Source: Deinococcus roseus
GTDB taxonomy: Bacteria; Deinococcota; Deinococci; Deinococcales; Deinococcaceae
Reading direction: 5' to 3'
DNA length: 64,000 nucleotides
Assembly (NCBI RefSeq): GCF_014646895.1
Contig: NZ_BMOD01000002.1
Coordinates: 372,001-436,000 of the forward strand
Positions 62,155 to 64,000 of the stretch are shown piece by piece. The notes under the pieces are model-generated. The model was given only the letters and a program-made list of their open reading frames with translations, did no database searches and was not told the DNA's origin. Made by a program: the position numbers and the translations under genes. Each line of letters starts with the position of its first letter. Positions within the stretch are counted from its first letter, which is position 1.

Positions 62155-62697
62155 TCAACGGGTCAGCCACACCCGCAACCATTTGTTGACGCTGGGCATC
62201 ACCACATAAGTCATCAGGACCACCACCACCATCGAACTGAAAAACTGCCGCACTGGAAAGGGCATCCCCGAAAACCAGTGAGGGGCGATGTAAGACATCA
62301 AAAGACTTAGAGGATAAAGCCCCAGCATCACGGCCACCACCTGCTTGTGCTGCGGAGGGGTTTTTAAAACCGGAGCCGTGGGAGGCGTGAACCAGTACTC
62401 CAGACCGGGAATGATGTTCATTCTGGGTTCCCCCTGAATCATGGGTTCAGAGCGGTCCAGCCATTCCTGGCGCTCCGGGGACTCCTGCCAGTTCTTGAAG
62501 TGGTCGTAAGAATCAAACCGGATGATCATGGTGTACTCGGGCGCGGCCCCGTCCACCGGACGGATCACCCCCACCCCCAGGTGTCCGGGGTACTTCTGGG
62601 CAATCTCCCCAAAGCCCTTCACCCAGGCCTCGAAGTCTGGAATGCGGTCTGGTCTGACGAGTCTGGAAACGGAAAAAGTCACTGCGCCCTCTTGCAT
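62155..62697 (-). CDS. Antibiotic biosynthesis monooxygenase (ABM)-domain protein with C-terminal membrane helices
   Basis: 180 residues. The N-terminal about 100 form an ABM-like ferredoxin fold (VTFSVSRLVRPDRIPDFEAW, TMIIRFDSYDHFKNWQ), followed by two hydrophobic helices (about 122-142, 150-172). Members of this type are membrane-bound small oxygenase-like proteins of unknown role. ATG at 62697: TACAAT ends 6 bases before it (leaderless). Divergent from the gene at 62778. Confidence 0.82.
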   Translation of the reverse strand: MQEGAVTFSVSRLVRPDRIPDFEAWVKGFGEIAQKYPGHLGVGVIRPVDGAAPEYTMIIRFDSYDHFKNWQESPERQEWLDRSEPMIQGEPRMNIIPGLEYWFTPPTAPVLKTPPQHKQVVAVMLGLYPLSLLMSYIAPHWFSGMPFPVRQFFSSMVVVVLMTYVVMPSVNKWLRVWLTR

Positions 62698-62777
62698 GGG
62701 GACATTGTAGAGCACCTCTGCTGATGCGAAGAGGCATTTCTGCTCAGAATTCAACCAGCCTGCGCTATGCTGATGCC

Positions 62778-63263
62778 ATGAGACATGTCATTTTGATGCT
62801 GGCTTTGTTTTCCTCTGCCCAGGCCACAACAGTCCCTGATGTGCTTGCCGATCCCAACAACCTCAAACAGGTGAAGAAAATTTGCTGGATTTCCAGCACA
62901 GTCTTTGTGGATGGAAAGAAAAACATTCCCCTGAGCAATTACTTTCACTCCATTCAGGAAATGCACTTCAGCCTCTTTGCCCAGGGAAGAAAGGACAACC
63001 TGCAAGTTAAAGACGACAAAACCAACTGCACCGAACAGGACCATGTCTTCCGTTTCAATGTTCAGGCTTTCCAGCAAGACAATGGGGAGTACCTTTTCCA
63101 CGCAAATTTTGATGTGATTGCCCTCCAGGTGGGTGCCCTGAAGTACGTCACCCTCTGGAACAACTACACTTTTGGCATTTCAAAATCGCTGGATGACCTG
63201 GAAAGTGACCTTGAGGCCGGCACCAACACAGTTCTGAAAAACCTTTTTTACAAAGACTGGTGA
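62778..63263 (+). CDS. Secreted hypothetical protein
   Basis: 161 residues. Signal peptide MRHVILMLALFSSAQA, then a mature part of beta-rich character (WISSTVFVDGKKNIPLSNYF, FNVQAFQQDNGEYLFHANFD) with two Cys (KICW, TNCTE) that could form a disulfide. No family recognised. TATGCT ends 6 bases before the ATG (leaderless). Confidence 0.7.
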   Translation: MRHVILMLALFSSAQATTVPDVLADPNNLKQVKKICWISSTVFVDGKKNIPLSNYFHSIQEMHFSLFAQGRKDNLQVKDDKTNCTEQDHVFRFNVQAFQQDNGEYLFHANFDVIALQVGALKYVTLWNNYTFGISKSLDDLESDLEAGTNTVLKNLFYKDW

Positions 63264-63376
63264 TGATTTATGCAGGCTGTCCCCTTCTGTTTTGCTGAGC
63301 GCTGCTTCTTTTAAAGCGGCCTCTTTAAAACGCCACTAAAAACGCCAGATGGACCACAAACCTGTGGTTTTGCGCC

Positions 63377-64000
63377 TCAGGCTTCGATCAGGTCTAAGGA
63401 CTTTTTTGAAATCGGCGGCTCCCAGCCTTCGACCAGGTGCTTTTGCATTTCCCGGATGGCCTGCACCACCACTTCAGGCTGGTCCATGATCACCTGATGA
63501 CCGCTTTTCTTGGCCACCATCATGCGGGCCTGGGTGGAGAGTTTCAGCAGCCTTTCCTGGGCCTCAATCATGATTTTTTCGGTTTCTTTGAGCAGGGTGG
63601 GGGCATCTTTGGACATCTCATGGCCGTGGCGGATCACGGTCAGGGGGAGGTCTCCCAGGCTGCTTTCTTTCTCTGCATCTTTCACAGCATCTGCCACGAT
63701 GGAGAGTTCGGTCAGGTAGGTGCGTGCAGATTTGCGCAGAAAAAACATGTTGATGAGGGCAAATTTGGTTTTCCAGGGGATCTCACCCAGCGGTTTTTGC
63801 ATCAGCGGGTAAATCAGATTGAGCTGGGCAATCCACAGGGGCAAACCCAGTCGGATCAGGCGGTGCCGGATCTGTGCGCGTCTTGCACTGCGGTGAAGTT
63901 GCCCTCCCTTGCCTTTCCAGACGGTGGCAGAGTCCACCAGGATCATGCCCACCACCTCATCGGGATACTTCTGCGCATAAATGCGGTTGACGACCCCTCC
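63377..64000 (-). CDS. Alpha/beta hydrolase, partial (runs off right edge)
   Basis: The last 207 residues are present. The frame continues unbroken from the right edge (GGVVNRIYAQKYPDEVVGMI, then LVDSATVW), which is the strand and helix after the nucleophile elbow of alpha/beta hydrolases. A late His (KKSGHQVIMDQPEVVV) is the likely catalytic His. The nucleophile motif lies outside the window. Substrate unknown. Confidence 0.82.
   Translation of the reverse strand, partial: GGVVNRIYAQKYPDEVVGMILVDSATVWKGKGGQLHRSARRAQIRHRLIRLGLPLWIAQLNLIYPLMQKPLGEIPWKTKFALINMFFLRKSARTYLTELSIVADAVKDAEKESSLGDLPLTVIRHGHEMSKDAPTLLKETEKIMIEAQERLLKLSTQARMMVAKKSGHQVIMDQPEVVVQAIREMQKHLVEGWEPPISKKSLDLIEA

Overview
The window looks like chromosomal DNA of a Deinococcus-type bacterium (phylum Deinococcota) with moderate G+C, judged by eye only. 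Three things point there. A -10 hexamer (TANNNT) lies 5-7 bases before the start codon of about twenty genes, the leaderless arrangement common in Deinococcus. The housekeeping proteins (S12/S7/EF-G, RuvB, DnaG, Lon, PolX with a PHP domain) have the expected character, and a HspR-like HAIR site lies upstream of lon. Short heptamer-array repeats are scattered between genes. I cannot name the species.

Layout. 1-2.1 kb (minus): the start of a gene running off the left edge, then a four-gene operon built around DUF4097-like, SHOCT-like and DUF2089 proteins. 2.3-7.7 kb: HD-domain protein, Lrp-type RAM protein with a K+ channel, tryptophan 2,3-dioxygenase, a secreted Ig-like metalloprotease and two membrane proteins. 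7.8-11.6 kb: a multi-GAF histidine kinase and its NarL-type regulator, separated by a heptamer repeat element. 11.9-15.1 kb: folate (pABA) genes pabB-pabA-pabC, again with a repeat element inside. 15-21.2 kb (minus): a maltose/maltodextrin ABC importer plus a GH13 amylase, with LacI-type operators. 21.5-29.9 kb: MFS exporter, Fe-S/rhodanese pair, DUF2167 protein, ruvB, dnaG, M1 peptidase.

30-37.3 kb: the histidine-utilisation operon hutUGIH (minus), divergent from a SUKH-like/barstar immunity-type fusion, an IclR regulator and a tandem ACT protein. 37.5-49.9 kb: a transmembrane receptor-like Ser/Thr kinase, AlgH, Lon, cytochrome c, a WbsX-like lipoprotein, a thioesterase, a PHP phosphatase and PolX. 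50 kb: tRNA-Cys and tRNA-Val. 50.4-54.8 kb is an accessory-looking cluster of small unknown genes. It holds two paralogues in inverted orientation that share a perfect 112-bp block around a response regulator. 55-61.9 kb: HD-GYP protein, membrane protein, a second EF-G and the str operon (rpsL-rpsG-fusA). As given, rpsL is disrupted by an internal deletion with frameshift. The right edge has an ABM-domain protein, a secreted protein and a partial alpha/beta hydrolase.

How the parts relate. Amino-acid catabolism (Hut, KynA), starch/maltose import and breakdown, and pABA synthesis form clear pathway blocks. Signalling is rich: histidine kinase, two response regulators, receptor kinase, HD-GYP. 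The main observations are the 112-bp inverted repeats that could exchange C-termini between paralogues, the receptor kinase with SPOR and amino-acid-binding-type ectodomains, the broken rpsL, the heptamer-bounded repeat elements, and several enzymes with altered catalytic residues (PabB C-terminal domain, HutH, PolX). No CRISPR array, transposase, prophage or rRNA was seen.
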